Shown: positions 29,545 through 39,016, counted from the stretch's first letter. The stretch: 64,000 nt of DNA from Tepidibacter thalassicus DSM 15285 (GCF_900129915.1 NZ_FQXH01000009.1:39733-103732); one strand, 5' to 3'. Translations and numbers: made by a program. The notes: generated by a model not told the origin, from the sequence alone.

Positions 29545-29580
29545 AAAATACATCCTAGATTAATCTAGGATGTATTTTTT
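29543..29580. terminator. Bidirectional terminator between hpdA and the precursor peptide gene
   Basis: A perfect 38-base palindrome: A-run, TACATCCTAGATTAATCTAG core, GATGTA, T-run. It can end both the hpd transcript and the oncoming minus-strand transcript of the peptide gene. Confidence 0.9.
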
Positions 29581-29825
29581 TAAGAAGGATGTATTGTGTA
29601 TTTAAGAGCACCGCCTATAGCTCCGATTACAGCACCGCCGATTACACCGGGAACTTCTCCTATTAAAGGAATAGTCATGGTTCCAACTGCTGAACCTGCT
29701 ATAGCACCACTTACAGCTCCTCCTACTACTGCATCAAAGAAAGCATACCAGTTCCATTCTCCGCCATTAATAAGCATTAATTCGTTATATGTAAGTTCAT
29801 TAAAAGTATTAATATTTAGAGTCAT
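29580..29825 (-). CDS. Double-glycine bacteriocin-like precursor peptide 1
   Basis: An 81-residue precursor. The leader MTLNINTFNELTYNELMLIN ends in Gly-Gly (residues 21-22), the cleavage site of C39-peptidase exporters. The core of 59 residues begins EWNWYAFFDAVVGG and is hydrophobic with several GxxxG motifs, typical of membrane-active class II bacteriocins. It contains the segment IPLIGEVPG, shared in kind with the second peptide. The ATG at 29825 has AGGAGG 7 bases upstream. No obvious immunity gene is adjacent. The matching exporter is encoded divergently 1.1 kb away. Confidence 0.82.
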   Translation of the reverse strand: MTLNINTFNELTYNELMLINGGEWNWYAFFDAVVGGAVSGAIAGSAVGTMTIPLIGEVPGVIGGAVIGAIGGALKYTIHPS

Positions 29826-29850
29826 GATAAAACCTCCTGTCATAAAAAAA

Positions 29851-29873
29851 CATGCCAGCCATTATTGGCTGGC
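29851..29873 (-). terminator. Terminator between the two precursor peptide genes
   Basis: On the minus strand TGCCAGCCA and TGGCTGGCA form a stem with a 3-base loop, followed by TGTTTTTTTA. It would end the transcript of peptide 2 before peptide 1. Confidence 0.75.
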
Positions 29874-29916
29874 AGTTTGTTAATTTAATAAATTAAAATG
29901 ATTTCGAGTTATAGGT

Positions 29917-30171
29917 TTACCACCAACCGCAAACTAGATAATCGATAGCACCGTGGATTCCACCTACTAATGCACCGACAATTGGAGCTGGTACTTCACC
30001 TATGTAAGGTACTTTAGTAGTTGCGTTTGGATCGGCATCATGATAGCCTTTTTCCATTCCTTTGAATACTGATCCAAAGAATGCTCCCCAGCTCCATTCA
30101 CCTCCATTAACAAGCATTAACTCATCATTAGTAAGTTCATTAAAAGAGTTAATGTTTAGAGTCATTTCCAT
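29917..30171 (-). CDS. Double-glycine bacteriocin-like precursor peptide 2
   Basis: An 84-residue precursor. The leader MEMTLNINSFNELTNDELML ends VNGG (cleavage after residue 24) and is nearly the same as in peptide 1. The 60-residue core starts EWSWGAFFGSVFKG, has a charged middle (EKGYHDADPNATTKVP) that peptide 1 lacks, then YIGEVPAPIVGALVGG and a C-terminal CGWW. The aligned leaders and IGEVP motifs suggest a two-peptide bacteriocin, or two independent ones. AGGAGG stands at the same distance from the ATG as in peptide 1. Confidence 0.82.
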   Translation of the reverse strand: MEMTLNINSFNELTNDELMLVNGGEWSWGAFFGSVFKGMEKGYHDADPNATTKVPYIGEVPAPIVGALVGGIHGAIDYLVCGWW

Positions 30172-30243
30172 AATAAAACCTCCTTTTTTAGTATAATAAT
30201 CTATGTTGTATCAAAATTAAATTTGACAACATATTCAAATTTA

Positions 30244-30720
30244 TTATAGAATACAAGGATTTACAGGCAAATAAACATCAATAATCATATCGTTAATTTC
30301 CAAAGGACTGTTTGCTTCTTTAACGTTTATATTGTATAAAGGTGCTAATGGTTGTAAATTATTATCTTTTACATATTTATTAATTTGAGCATATGTATTT
30401 TGAAGCGTAGCAGGATTTCCAGTATGTCTAGCATAAACTGAATTAGCCAAATAAAGAACTTTTTTAAATTTGTATTCCTTTGGAAGATTAACTTCTCTAT
30501 CTAAAGGTATTAAAAATTCCATATCTAAAATTTGTTCTCCATTAATTACTTCAACACCATAAGTGGCATTTATTAATGGTCCATCTTTTCTTATTCCATT
30601 TTCTTTAAGAAATTGTTGGATTTTTACAATTTCTTCGTTTACTTGTTTTTGAGACATTTTTTTTCTTAAAGATAACAGGTTTTCTATTTTGAAATTTTTA
30701 CCTGTTTCTATTTTTATCAT
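30244..30720 (-). CDS. Hypothetical protein in the bacteriocin cluster
   Basis: A 158-residue cytoplasmic protein with no signal peptide or membrane segment. The N-terminal third is helical (LRKKMSQKQVNEEIVKIQQF). The rest (GPLINATYGVEV, MEFLIPLDREVNLPKEYKFK, LYNINVKEA, MIIDVYLPVNP) resembles the paired beta-strand layout of GyrI-like or DUF5085-like effector-binding domains; that is a tentative fold guess. AAAGGAGG lies ahead of the ATG. It is read in the same direction as the two peptides, with 72 bases before peptide 2, so regulation or immunity are possible roles. Confidence 0.6.
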   Translation of the reverse strand: MIKIETGKNFKIENLLSLRKKMSQKQVNEEIVKIQQFLKENGIRKDGPLINATYGVEVINGEQILDMEFLIPLDREVNLPKEYKFKKVLYLANSVYARHTGNPATLQNTYAQINKYVKDNNLQPLAPLYNINVKEANSPLEINDMIIDVYLPVNPCIL

Positions 30721-30753
30721 GTATAAAACCTCCTTTGATGCTGGGGAAATGAT

Positions 30754-30777
30754 TACCGTATATTAATTATAGCGGTA
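30754..30777. promoter_or_regulatory. Inverted repeat in the divergent bacteriocin promoter region
   Basis: TACCG (30754-30758) and CGGTA (30773-30777) flank an AT-rich centre that contains TATAAT when read on the minus strand (30766-30771). It lies between the minus-strand genes and the exporter gene and could be a regulator site. No matching regulator gene is evident. Confidence 0.4.
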
Positions 30778-30929
30778 TTTTTTTACAAATATAAATAGGA
30801 CTAATTAACCAAAAATAACAATAGTTGTTAAAATGTGTTGGTTTTTATCGAAAATAGATATAAAATTTTAATGAATTTATGGTTTACAATTGACTATAAT
30901 TATGGAAAATAAGGAGGATAGAGTATTTG

Positions 30930-33152
30930 ATGGTTAATATGTTTAAAAAATATGTATGTATAAAACAGCATGATATAAAGGATTGTGGTGCAGCTTGTTT
31001 AGCTACAATATCAAAACAATATGGTCTAAAAATACCTATATCTAAAATTAGAGAAATTGCGGGTACTGATAAAAGGGGAACAAGTGCTTATGGAATTATT
31101 AAGGCTGCTGAAAGTTTAGGATTTACAGCTAAAGGAGTAAGAGTTAATAATAAAGAAGACATATTTAAAGATTTTCCACTTCCTGCTATTGCTCATGTAG
31201 TTGTCGATGGAGGACTTTTACATTATATGGTTATTCATAAAATAAGTAAAAAAGAGATATTAATAGCTGATCCTGCAAAGGGAATAGTTAAGTATGATCC
31301 TGAAGATTTTTATAAAATATGGACAGGTATACTTATTCTCATGGTTCCATCGGAAAAATTCAAAAAAGGGGATGAAACTAAGGGGTTATTTTCTAGGTTT
31401 ATATATTTATTAAAGCCACAAAAAAAGTTAATGATGAATATATTTTTTGCATCTGTAGTATTGACTTTATTAGGAATATTAGGATCTTTTTATTTTAAAA
31501 TTATTATAGATGATGTACTTCCTTATAGTCTTAATAAAACTTTACATGTATTTTCTATTGGAATTATAGTGTTGACTATTTTTAAAGTTTTATTAAATGC
31601 TTTTAGAACCCAACTTCTTTTGTATTTAAGTCAAAAAATAGATATATCTTTAATGCTCGGGTATTATAATCATGTTGTTGAACTTCCGATGAATTTTTTT
31701 GATACCAGAGAAGTGGGGGAAATTATATCTAGATTTAATGATGCAACAAAAATAAGAGAAGCGATTTCGGGAGCTACTTTAACTATAATGATTGATACTG
31801 TAATGGTTATTGCAGGAGGATTAATATTATATAATCAAAATAGTACTTTATTTGCAATGACATTGGTGCCACTTATTTTATATGGAATAATTGTATTTAT
31901 ATTTAATAAGCCTTTGGAAAATGTAAATAGAGAGAGTATGGAAAGAAGTGCTAAACTTACATCTTATTTAATGGAATCGTTGAATGGAATTGAAACAGTA
32001 AAAGCATTTAATGCGGAAAAGAAAGTAAATTTAGAAACTGAAAAAAGATTTATAAAATTTCTCAAAAGTATTTTTAAAAATGGCTGGATTAATAATATTC
32101 AAGGCTCTATAAAGGGGGGAATAAAAGCTATATTTGCAGTTGTATTATTATGGGTAGGTTCTTGTAAAGTTATGCAAGGGGAACTATCTGTAGGTCAGCT
32201 TATAGCATTTAATTCGCTTCTTGCTTATTTTTTAGATCCTATTGAACATTTGATTAATTTACAACCTCAGCTCCAAACTGCTATGGTAGCAGCAGATAGG
32301 CTTGGAGAAATTTTAGATTTAGAGCTTGAGAAAAATAAAGATGAGGATAAAAAAATAAAGCCAACTTCATTAAAAGGAGATATTCAATTTAAAAATGTAT
32401 ATTTTAGATATGGAACAAGACAGTTAGTACTTGAAGATTTTAATCTCAATATAGGATCTAAACAAAAAATAGCATTAGTTGGAGAAAGTGGTTCAGGTAA
32501 ATCAACAATAGTTAAATTGTTGATGAATTTTTATCAGTGCGAAAAAGGAGAAATTTTAATTAATGATTATAATATAAATGACATAAGTAAGGAAAGCTTG
32601 AGAGATAAAATTGCATATATATCTCAGGATATATTTTTATTTAAAGGAACGATAAAAGATAATATTTGTTTTGGAAATGATGATTTAGAATTTGAACAAA
32701 TAATAGAAGCGTGTAAAAAAGCTAAAATTCATGAATTTATAAATAATCAACCGTTAAGATATAATACTATGATTGAAGAAGGTGGTTCTAATCTTTCGGG
32801 TGGACAAAAGCAAAGGATAGCTATTGCAAGAGCAATACTTAGAAAACCAGATATACTTATAATGGATGAAGCTACTAGTAGTCTTGATTCTATTACAGAA
32901 AAAGCAATAGAAAGAACAATGTATGAATTTAGTAAAGATATAACGACTATTATAATTGCTCATAGGTTAAGTACTATTATGAGATGTGACAAAATTTATG
33001 TTTTAGATGATGGAAAAATTATAGAAGCTGGTTCACATGAAGAACTAATGAATAAAAAGGGAAGATATTTTGAATTATGGAAAGATCAGATTCCTAGCGA
33101 TTATATAAGCAAAGAAGCCGCTATAACTGTTGAGGATGGGGGTGATATTTGA
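30930..33152 (+). CDS. ABC transporter with C39 peptidase domain (bacteriocin processing and export)
   Basis: A 740-residue peptidase-containing exporter that cuts double-glycine leaders and exports the core peptide. The N-terminal C39 domain has the catalytic Cys in HDIKDCGAACLA (about residue 19) and His/Asp in HYMVIHKI and IADPAKG. A six-helix membrane domain covers about residues 150-440. The ATPase has Walker A GESGSGKST, signature LSGGQKQRIAIARA and Walker B LIMDEATSSLDS. AGGAGG precedes a TTG at 30927 and this ATG; either may be the start. The downstream accessory gene overlaps by ATGA. Confidence 0.93.
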   Translation: MVNMFKKYVCIKQHDIKDCGAACLATISKQYGLKIPISKIREIAGTDKRGTSAYGIIKAAESLGFTAKGVRVNNKEDIFKDFPLPAIAHVVVDGGLLHYMVIHKISKKEILIADPAKGIVKYDPEDFYKIWTGILILMVPSEKFKKGDETKGLFSRFIYLLKPQKKLMMNIFFASVVLTLLGILGSFYFKIIIDDVLPYSLNKTLHVFSIGIIVLTIFKVLLNAFRTQLLLYLSQKIDISLMLGYYNHVVELPMNFFDTREVGEIISRFNDATKIREAISGATLTIMIDTVMVIAGGLILYNQNSTLFAMTLVPLILYGIIVFIFNKPLENVNRESMERSAKLTSYLMESLNGIETVKAFNAEKKVNLETEKRFIKFLKSIFKNGWINNIQGSIKGGIKAIFAVVLLWVGSCKVMQGELSVGQLIAFNSLLAYFLDPIEHLINLQPQLQTAMVAADRLGEILDLELEKNKDEDKKIKPTSLKGDIQFKNVYFRYGTRQLVLEDFNLNIGSKQKIALVGESGSGKSTIVKLLMNFYQCEKGEILINDYNINDISKESLRDKIAYISQDIFLFKGTIKDNICFGNDDLEFEQIIEACKKAKIHEFINNQPLRYNTMIEEGGSNLSGGQKQRIAIARAILRKPDILIMDEATSSLDSITEKAIERTMYEFSKDITTIIIAHRLSTIMRCDKIYVLDDGKIIEAGSHEELMNKKGRYFELWKDQIPSDYISKEAAITVEDGGDI

Positions 33153-34615
33153 TGAAGGGTGTAATTCAAAATATCAATGATATAACGGATAGTAGAGAAA
33201 TGTTGGAGGCAAAACCTCATCCATTTACTATTATATTTATGTATATTTTAATAGCTTTATTGGGGGCTGCATTGATTTGGTCTTATTTTGGAGAAATAGA
33301 TATAGTTGTTAAAGCGAAAGGTATAGTTAGACCAAATGATAAAATAAGTACAATAAAAAATGTTGTTTCTGGAAAAATAAAAACTATTAATATGAAAGAA
33401 TCTAGTTTTGTGAAAAAAGGGGATATATTATACAGTTTAAATACAGAGGCTATTGATTTAAAATTAGAACAAACTGAAGAGTTATATAGAAAAAGTAAGA
33501 TTGAGTATAATAATTTGTGCAAATTTAGAGAAAGTATATTTAAAAAGAAAAATTTATTTGATTTGAATAATGAATTAGAAAGGGACTATTATTATAAGTA
33601 TGAAAAATATAAAATGGATGTAGAAGAAGAAGCTCACAATAAAGAATTAATAAATAAAAAAGTAGTTGAGTTAAAAAGTAAAATAGACAATGAAGAACTT
33701 TTATTAAAATCAATTAATGATAATGTTAATTATTTTGATAAAAAAGATAATAATGAGTATTATTATATGTATGAAGGATATAGAATAAAAAAAGATGAAT
33801 TAGAAAAAAAAGTAAATTTTACAGAAAATAATTATAAAAGATATAAAGAATTATTTGAAAGTGGAAGTATATCTAAAAAAGAGTTTGAAGACATAGAGAA
33901 TTATTATGAAGAAGCTAAAATGAGCTTAGAAAAGTTTAAAAATGAAAATATATCTAAATTATCAAATGATATATTACAAAATAAGCTTTTGTTAAGTCAA
34001 ACAATTATAGAAAAAAACAAATTATTTAGAAGTGCAAAAGTTAAAGAGCAAGGAAATTTTACTTATTTAGAAACAGATACTATTGTGTCTTTAGATGAGC
34101 TTATCAAAAAAAAGGAAGTGGAAATACAAGATATAAATTTAAAGTTAAATGAACTCAAGGAAAATAAAAAACAATGTATAATAAAGGCCCCTATAGATGG
34201 TATTTTAAAAATACAAAAGGAATTAAATGTAGGAGATAATGTAATTGGTGGAGAAGATATAGCTACAATTATTCCTAAAAAACAAAATGAATTTAAGGTG
34301 AAGATATATGTTGAAAATAAAGATATATCAAATATAAAAGTTGGAGATACAGTAAAATATCATTTTAAAGCACTTCCATTTAAGGAGTATGGAGAATTGA
34401 AAGGAAAAATATCTAATATAGCATCAGATGCTAGTTTTGATGAAAATTCAGGATTGAGTTATTTTGTAGAAGGATCTTTAGAGAATAAGCCTGTATATGG
34501 ATATAAGGGTGATGTTAAAAAAGTTAAAGTTGGTATGACTGCTGATGTTTATATTGTAACTAAAAGAAAGAAAATACTTCATTATATATTGGAAAAATTG
34601 GATTTGAGAAGTTAA
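33152..34615 (+). CDS. HlyD-family bacteriocin export accessory protein
   Basis: A 487-residue membrane fusion-like partner of the exporter. One membrane helix lies near residues 25-48 (YILIALLGAALIWSYFG), then a biotinyl-lipoyl-like half (GIVRPNDKISTIKNVVSGKI), a long coiled coil (about residues 100-320, rich in Lys, Glu and Asn), the second lipoyl half (IKAPIDGILKIQKELNVGDN), and a beta-barrel domain. The start ATG overlaps the exporter stop (ATGA), so translation is coupled. A 21-bp-stem terminator follows. Confidence 0.88.
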   Translation: MKGVIQNINDITDSREMLEAKPHPFTIIFMYILIALLGAALIWSYFGEIDIVVKAKGIVRPNDKISTIKNVVSGKIKTINMKESSFVKKGDILYSLNTEAIDLKLEQTEELYRKSKIEYNNLCKFRESIFKKKNLFDLNNELERDYYYKYEKYKMDVEEEAHNKELINKKVVELKSKIDNEELLLKSINDNVNYFDKKDNNEYYYMYEGYRIKKDELEKKVNFTENNYKRYKELFESGSISKKEFEDIENYYEEAKMSLEKFKNENISKLSNDILQNKLLLSQTIIEKNKLFRSAKVKEQGNFTYLETDTIVSLDELIKKKEVEIQDINLKLNELKENKKQCIIKAPIDGILKIQKELNVGDNVIGGEDIATIIPKKQNEFKVKIYVENKDISNIKVGDTVKYHFKALPFKEYGELKGKISNIASDASFDENSGLSYFVEGSLENKPVYGYKGDVKKVKVGMTADVYIVTKRKKILHYILEKLDLRS

Positions 34616-34629
34616 AACGATTTAATGGT

Positions 34630-34675
34630 AAAAAAGCAACTTTCAGTTTGTTTACAAACTGAAAGTTGCTTTTTT
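34630..34675. terminator. Bidirectional terminator after the bacteriocin export genes
   Basis: A perfect 21-bp stem (34630-34650 with 34655-34675; A-run, GCAACTTTCAGTTTG) has a TTTA loop and ends in a T-run. Its symmetry allows it to serve the oncoming minus-strand channel gene as well. Confidence 0.9.
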
Positions 34676-35534
34676 AAGCAACATTTTTTTGTGCGTTGTT
34701 TTGTTTTCTGACATATAAGAACCAGTATATTGCTCCTACAAATAATGCTCCGCCAACTATATTTCCAAGTGTTACAGGAACTAAGTTGTTGATTATAAAA
34801 GTTTTCCAATTTAAAGCATTTAAAGCTTGTGAATTAAGGTGAGAAGCTTCAGCATAATGAGGATTTGATTTAGCTAGTATTCCAGATGATATATAGTACA
34901 TATTTGCAACGCTATGTTCAAATCCTGAAGTTATAAATAGCCATATTGGGAAGAATATAGCTAGTATTTTTCCTGCAAAGTCTTTAGCTCCGTAGGCTAG
35001 CCATACAGCAAGACATACAAGCCAGTTACACATAACTCCCAAGAAAAATGCAGATGTAAATGAAAGAGATACTTTATATGATGCTATTTTTATAGTAGCT
35101 CCTGCAAGCATATTATTTCCCATGTGTAATTGACCTGATTTTACTATCATATATGCTACAAGTACTGATCCTACAAAGTTTCCAGTATAAACAAAAAACC
35201 AGTTTTTAAGCATATCACTTAATTTGACTTTTTTTTCAAGTACAGACATTATTATGAGAGTGTTGCCTGTAAAAAGATCTGCTCCGGCTAATAAAACAAG
35301 CATAAGTCCAGTTCCAAATAATGCTCCTGCCATGGCTTTTCCAAGACCGTAAGTTTCAGGTTTTGCCCATAATCCATAAGCTGAAACATTAGAACCTTCA
35401 GCTGCAAAAGCGATGAAAGCTCCTGCTAAAATACCTAGTATGAATTGTTTGATATAAGGACGATTGATTTTTTTAATACCTGTTTTGATTGTCGATAATG
35501 CAATTTCATCAGGTGTTAAGTAGTTCTTATTCAT
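34674..35534 (-). CDS. Formate/nitrite transporter (FNT) family channel
   Basis: A 286-residue pentameric anion channel of the FocA/NirC/HSC family, six membrane segments. Typical motifs are LAGADLFTGNTLIIM, KNWFFVYTGNFVGS, and the central-histidine segment SGFEHSVANMYY. The substrate (formate, nitrite or hydrosulfide) cannot be decided from the sequence. AAAGGAG precedes the ATG on the minus strand. It is divergent from a second, shorter FNT gene. Confidence 0.9.
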   Translation of the reverse strand: MNKNYLTPDEIALSTIKTGIKKINRPYIKQFILGILAGAFIAFAAEGSNVSAYGLWAKPETYGLGKAMAGALFGTGLMLVLLAGADLFTGNTLIIMSVLEKKVKLSDMLKNWFFVYTGNFVGSVLVAYMIVKSGQLHMGNNMLAGATIKIASYKVSLSFTSAFFLGVMCNWLVCLAVWLAYGAKDFAGKILAIFFPIWLFITSGFEHSVANMYYISSGILAKSNPHYAEASHLNSQALNALNWKTFIINNLVPVTLGNIVGGALFVGAIYWFLYVRKQNNAQKNVA

Positions 35535-35778
35535 GATAAAAATATAACTCCTTTCTTATTATGTTAAAATTTTAATAAGCAATTACAATTATACCATTAT
35601 GTATACAAAAAACAACATATTATTGATTTTTTTGTTTAAAAAAATAAAAAAATGTAAAATATTGAATTGAAAAATATTTTAACAATATTGATAAAATTCA
35701 AACAAAATAATTGTAAATATATAGAAAAGGCGATAAAATATAAATGAGAGATGTATAAAAATAAAAGGGGGAGAGTTT

Positions 35779-36579
35779 GTGGAAAAGAGATATTTATTAC
35801 CACGAGAAGTAGCTGAAGCTACTGTAAATTCAGGTGTAGTTAAGGCTAATCTTTCGATAAGTAGACTTATTCTTTTGGGGATTTTTGCAGGTATATTTAT
35901 AAGTTTTGGTGCGTATGGAGATATTGTTGTTATGCAAAGTTTGAAAAATATAGATATTGGGATTATGAAGTTTATGGGAGCATTTGTATTTCCAGTAGGA
36001 CTTATGCTTGTTGTAATAGCAGGGGCTGAACTTTTTACAGGAAATAATCTTATGACACTTGCTTTAATGGATGGAAAAATAACATTAAGAGGACTTTTGA
36101 AAAATTGGGTGTTTGTATATATTGGGAATTTTATAGGTTCAATATTAATAGTTATAGTTATCTTTAAAGCAGGGCTTTTAAAAGATAGAGCAGCGGATTT
36201 GTCTATTGCTATAGCAAAAGGAAAATTAGGGTTAACATTTGAAGTGGCTTTTTTGAGAGCTGTACTTTGCAATATAATAGTTGTGCTTGCAGTATGGATG
36301 GCAACAGCAGCTCAAGATATAGTTTCAAAAATATTTGCTTGTTGGTTTCCTATAATGTTATTTGTATTGTCTGGTTATGAACATAGTATTGCAAACATGT
36401 TTTTTATACCAATGGGAAAATTATTAGGTTTATCAGTAACTTGGGGAGAAATATTTATCAAAAATCTAATTCCTGTAACTATTGGAAATATAGTTGGAGG
36501 AGGTTTAATAGTGCCTTTGGTATATTATATATGTTATATAAAACCATTTAAAGAAAAAGAAAAAGTTAATATAAGTTGA
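35779..36579 (+). CDS. Formate/nitrite transporter (FNT) family channel, second copy
   Basis: A 266-residue FNT protein, clearly homologous to the divergent neighbour but well diverged. Motifs are IAGAELFTGNNLMTLA, KNWVFVYIGNFIGS and SGYEHSIANMFF with the central His. It starts with GTG, 4-5 bases after GGGGGAGAG. Two FNT channels side by side suggest different anions or different growth conditions; the 244-base divergent spacer holds AT-rich sequence with no clear operator. Confidence 0.9.
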   Translation: MEKRYLLPREVAEATVNSGVVKANLSISRLILLGIFAGIFISFGAYGDIVVMQSLKNIDIGIMKFMGAFVFPVGLMLVVIAGAELFTGNNLMTLALMDGKITLRGLLKNWVFVYIGNFIGSILIVIVIFKAGLLKDRAADLSIAIAKGKLGLTFEVAFLRAVLCNIIVVLAVWMATAAQDIVSKIFACWFPIMLFVLSGYEHSIANMFFIPMGKLLGLSVTWGEIFIKNLIPVTIGNIVGGGLIVPLVYYICYIKPFKEKEKVNIS

Positions 36580-36589
36580 TATATAGAAA

Positions 36590-36640
36590 AAATGCACAAT
36601 AAATTTTCGATGTTTATTTAGGAAATTTTATTGTGCATTT
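36590..36640 (+). terminator. Hairpin after the second FNT gene
   Basis: AAATGCACAATAAA pairs with TTTATTGTGCATTT across a 23-base loop. The T-run is short and broken, so efficiency is uncertain. Confidence 0.6.
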
Positions 36641-36780
36641 AGATTTTATACTTAGAAAACGGTTGTTGGAATATGTTGAAAAAATGATAAATTCTGATAA
36701 AATATGAGATGTGGATATGTTAAATTAACCAGTAGTACAAAAAGTTGCAGAAATGGACAAAACAAATTTACAAAAATTTA

Positions 36781-36824
36781 TTGGGAGGATTGTTTTATGA
36801 AATTGGGAGGATTGTTTTATGAAA
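36781..36824 (+). repeat. 22-bp tandem duplication of a ribosome site and start codon
   Basis: TTGGGAGGATTGTTTTATGA followed by AA occurs twice in direct succession (36781-36802 and 36803-36824). Each copy has a GGGAGG site and an ATG. The first ATG (36797) opens a 13-codon frame that ends at 36838, overlapping the start of the chemoreceptor gene in another frame; the second ATG (36819) starts the chemoreceptor. Confidence 0.9.
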
Positions 36825-38915
36825 AAGGTAGGGTATAAAATAACTACTGCAATAATAGGTTGTTGTTTATTGGTATCTTTGTTATTGGGTGGTATAAGTA
36901 CATATCAATCTAGTAAGTACATAAAAAAAGAAGCAGAAGATAAACTAGTGTATATGTCACAAAGTTATGCAAATAAATTTGGGGATTCTTTTGAAACAAT
37001 ACAGGACTTAATAAATGTTTTTTGCAATAATGTAGTTTCAACTATTGATTTAGAAAAATTAAAAGAAAATCCTGATAGTTATATGAAAGAGTATAAAGAA
37101 TATATAAATTTGGTGCTTTCTAAATTTGGAGAAAATTCAAATCTTATTCAAGGTGTATATTTTACAATGAATCCTAAATTGACTGGAAAAGGATACAATT
37201 TATATTATACAGATGGAGAAAGAGATGGTAAATTTACTCTTGAAGAAAATTATAATTTTGCAGAAGATGAATACGAAGACATGATGTATCCTTATTTAGA
37301 GGCTATAGAAAGCAAAAAAGGAGAGTGGAGTGAACTTTACATAGATTATATATTTAAACTTCCTATGGTTTCTTACACTAAAGCAATATATAAAGATGGA
37401 GTGTTAATTGGTGGAGTAGGTATAGATATAATATGTGATGAATTAGAAAAAGAAATAAAAAAGATAAATGTATACAATAGTGGGTATGCTGCTTTGCTTG
37501 ATAGTAATTATGATATATTAATTCATCCTACTATAAAGCAAAAAAAAGATCATGAAGAAAAAGTTAATTTAAAAAATATAGAAAATGGTAAGTTAATGGA
37601 TTTAGTAGAAAGTATGGAAAAAAATAAATTTGGATTTAAAGAATATAAATTAAATGGAATTAGCAAGGTAATGGGGTATGCGCGCTTGTCAAATGATTGG
37701 ATACTTTGTTTAGCGGTACCTAAAGATGAGGTTTTTGCCAGTGTCGAAGAATTAAAAATTATACTCGGTATTATAATAATTTTAGGAATTATATTTACTG
37801 TATTTATAGGATTGTATATGGGAAGATTAATATCAAATCCTATACAAAAATTAACAGAAGTTATAGATAAAACTGCTAAATTTGATTTGAAAGATGATAA
37901 AAGTTATGATTATTTGTTTAAATACAAAGATGAAATAGGGGAAACAGTTAGGTCAGTGGATAAATTAAGAAAGAATTTAAGGGAGTTTGTAAGTGATCTT
38001 ATAACTACTTCGCAAAAAATAGAAAAAAATGCAAATGGAGTAGAATTGTCTACAAATGATTTAAATATTAATGCTAGTGAGACTTCAAATAAAACAGAGG
38101 AAATTTCAGTTGGTATGCAACAAACTGCTGCTTTATCAGAAGATATAGATGCAGCTACTATGAATATTGAAAAGGAAGTAAATTTAATATCATCTAAAAT
38201 ACAAGAAGGAGAGAAAATATCAATTGAAGTAAATAAAAGAGCACATAATTTAAAAGAAAATGCAATTTCTTCAGCTGAAAAAGCAAATAATATATATAAT
38301 GATGTGAAAAAAGAATTGGATGTTGCTATAGAAAAAACAAAAGATGTGGAGAAAATAAATTTGCTTTCAGAAAATATATTACAAATAGCTCAAAAAACTA
38401 ATTTACTAGCACTTAATGCTGCGATAGAAGCTGCAAGGGCAGGAGAAAATGGAAAAGGATTTGCAGTGGTTGCTGATGAAATAAGAAAACTTGCAGAACA
38501 GTCTTCGAGTATTATTACAGATATTCAAAGTGTAGTTGAGATTGTAAATTCTTCAGTAGTAAATTTAGTAAATAGTTCACAGAAGATACTTAAATTTGTA
38601 GAAGATGATGTTAACAGTGATTATAAAATGTTAATTGAAGTATCGGAAAAGTATACACAAGATGCAAATTATTTTAATGATATTATGATGGATTTTAATA
38701 ATACAACAGCTAAATTAAAGGAATCTATTGAAAATATAGCTATATCTATTAGTGAAGTTTCAAAGACGATGAATGAAGGAGCGGTTGGTGTAGAAGATAT
38801 ATTTAATAAAACATCTGATATAGTTTTAAAATTGTCAGAAATCAATAATGCTACTGCAAATAATTTAGAAAGTGTAAATAAATTAAGGGATATTATTTCT
38901 AAATTTAAAATGTAA
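36819..38915 (+). CDS. Methyl-accepting chemotaxis protein with dCache-type sensor
   Basis: A 698-residue transmembrane chemoreceptor. A membrane helix lies at about residues 8-30, a large extracytoplasmic dCache-like sensor at about 32-305 ([34 protein letters not shown]), a second helix at about 308-332, HAMP ([15 protein letters not shown]), and a signalling domain whose hairpin tip is [20 protein letters not shown]. The start is the second of two tandemly duplicated ATG/ribosome-site units. No chemotaxis genes lie beside it. The ligand is unknown. Confidence 0.92.
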   Translation: MKKVGYKITTAIIGCCLLVSLLLGGISTYQSSKYIKKEAEDKLVYMSQSYANKFGDSFETIQDLINVFCNNVVSTIDLEKLKENPDSYMKEYKEYINLVLSKFGENSNLIQGVYFTMNPKLTGKGYNLYYTDGERDGKFTLEENYNFAEDEYEDMMYPYLEAIESKKGEWSELYIDYIFKLPMVSYTKAIYKDGVLIGGVGIDIICDELEKEIKKINVYNSGYAALLDSNYDILIHPTIKQKKDHEEKVNLKNIENGKLMDLVESMEKNKFGFKEYKLNGISKVMGYARLSNDWILCLAVPKDEVFASVEELKIILGIIIILGIIFTVFIGLYMGRLISNPIQKLTEVIDKTAKFDLKDDKSYDYLFKYKDEIGETVRSVDKLRKNLREFVSDLITTSQKIEKNANGVELSTNDLNINASETSNKTEEISVGMQQTAALSEDIDAATMNIEKEVNLISSKIQEGEKISIEVNKRAHNLKENAISSAEKANNIYNDVKKELDVAIEKTKDVEKINLLSENILQIAQKTNLLALNAAIEAARAGENGKGFAVVADEIRKLAEQSSSIITDIQSVVEIVNSSVVNLVNSSQKILKFVEDDVNSDYKMLIEVSEKYTQDANYFNDIMMDFNNTTAKLKESIENIAISISEVSKTMNEGAVGVEDIFNKTSDIVLKLSEINNATANNLESVNKLRDIISKFKM

Positions 38916-39016
38916 AGACGTTGAAAATTGTATACAATGTGATATAATTATAGTGTAGATTAAATGTTTTTTAGTTTACATCCTTCTTAAATTTATAGTT
39001 TTGAGAACATTTTTGT

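Noticed and set aside
29596..29883. Plus-strand frame opposite precursor peptide 1
   Set aside because: Its Pro/Ala/Thr-rich translation is the complement of a Gly/Ala-rich core; the minus-strand frame has the leader, cleavage site and AGGAGG.
35679..36272. 197-codon minus-strand frame opposite the second FNT gene
   Set aside because: It runs antisense to a clear FNT channel gene, has no ribosome site and an unnatural composition.
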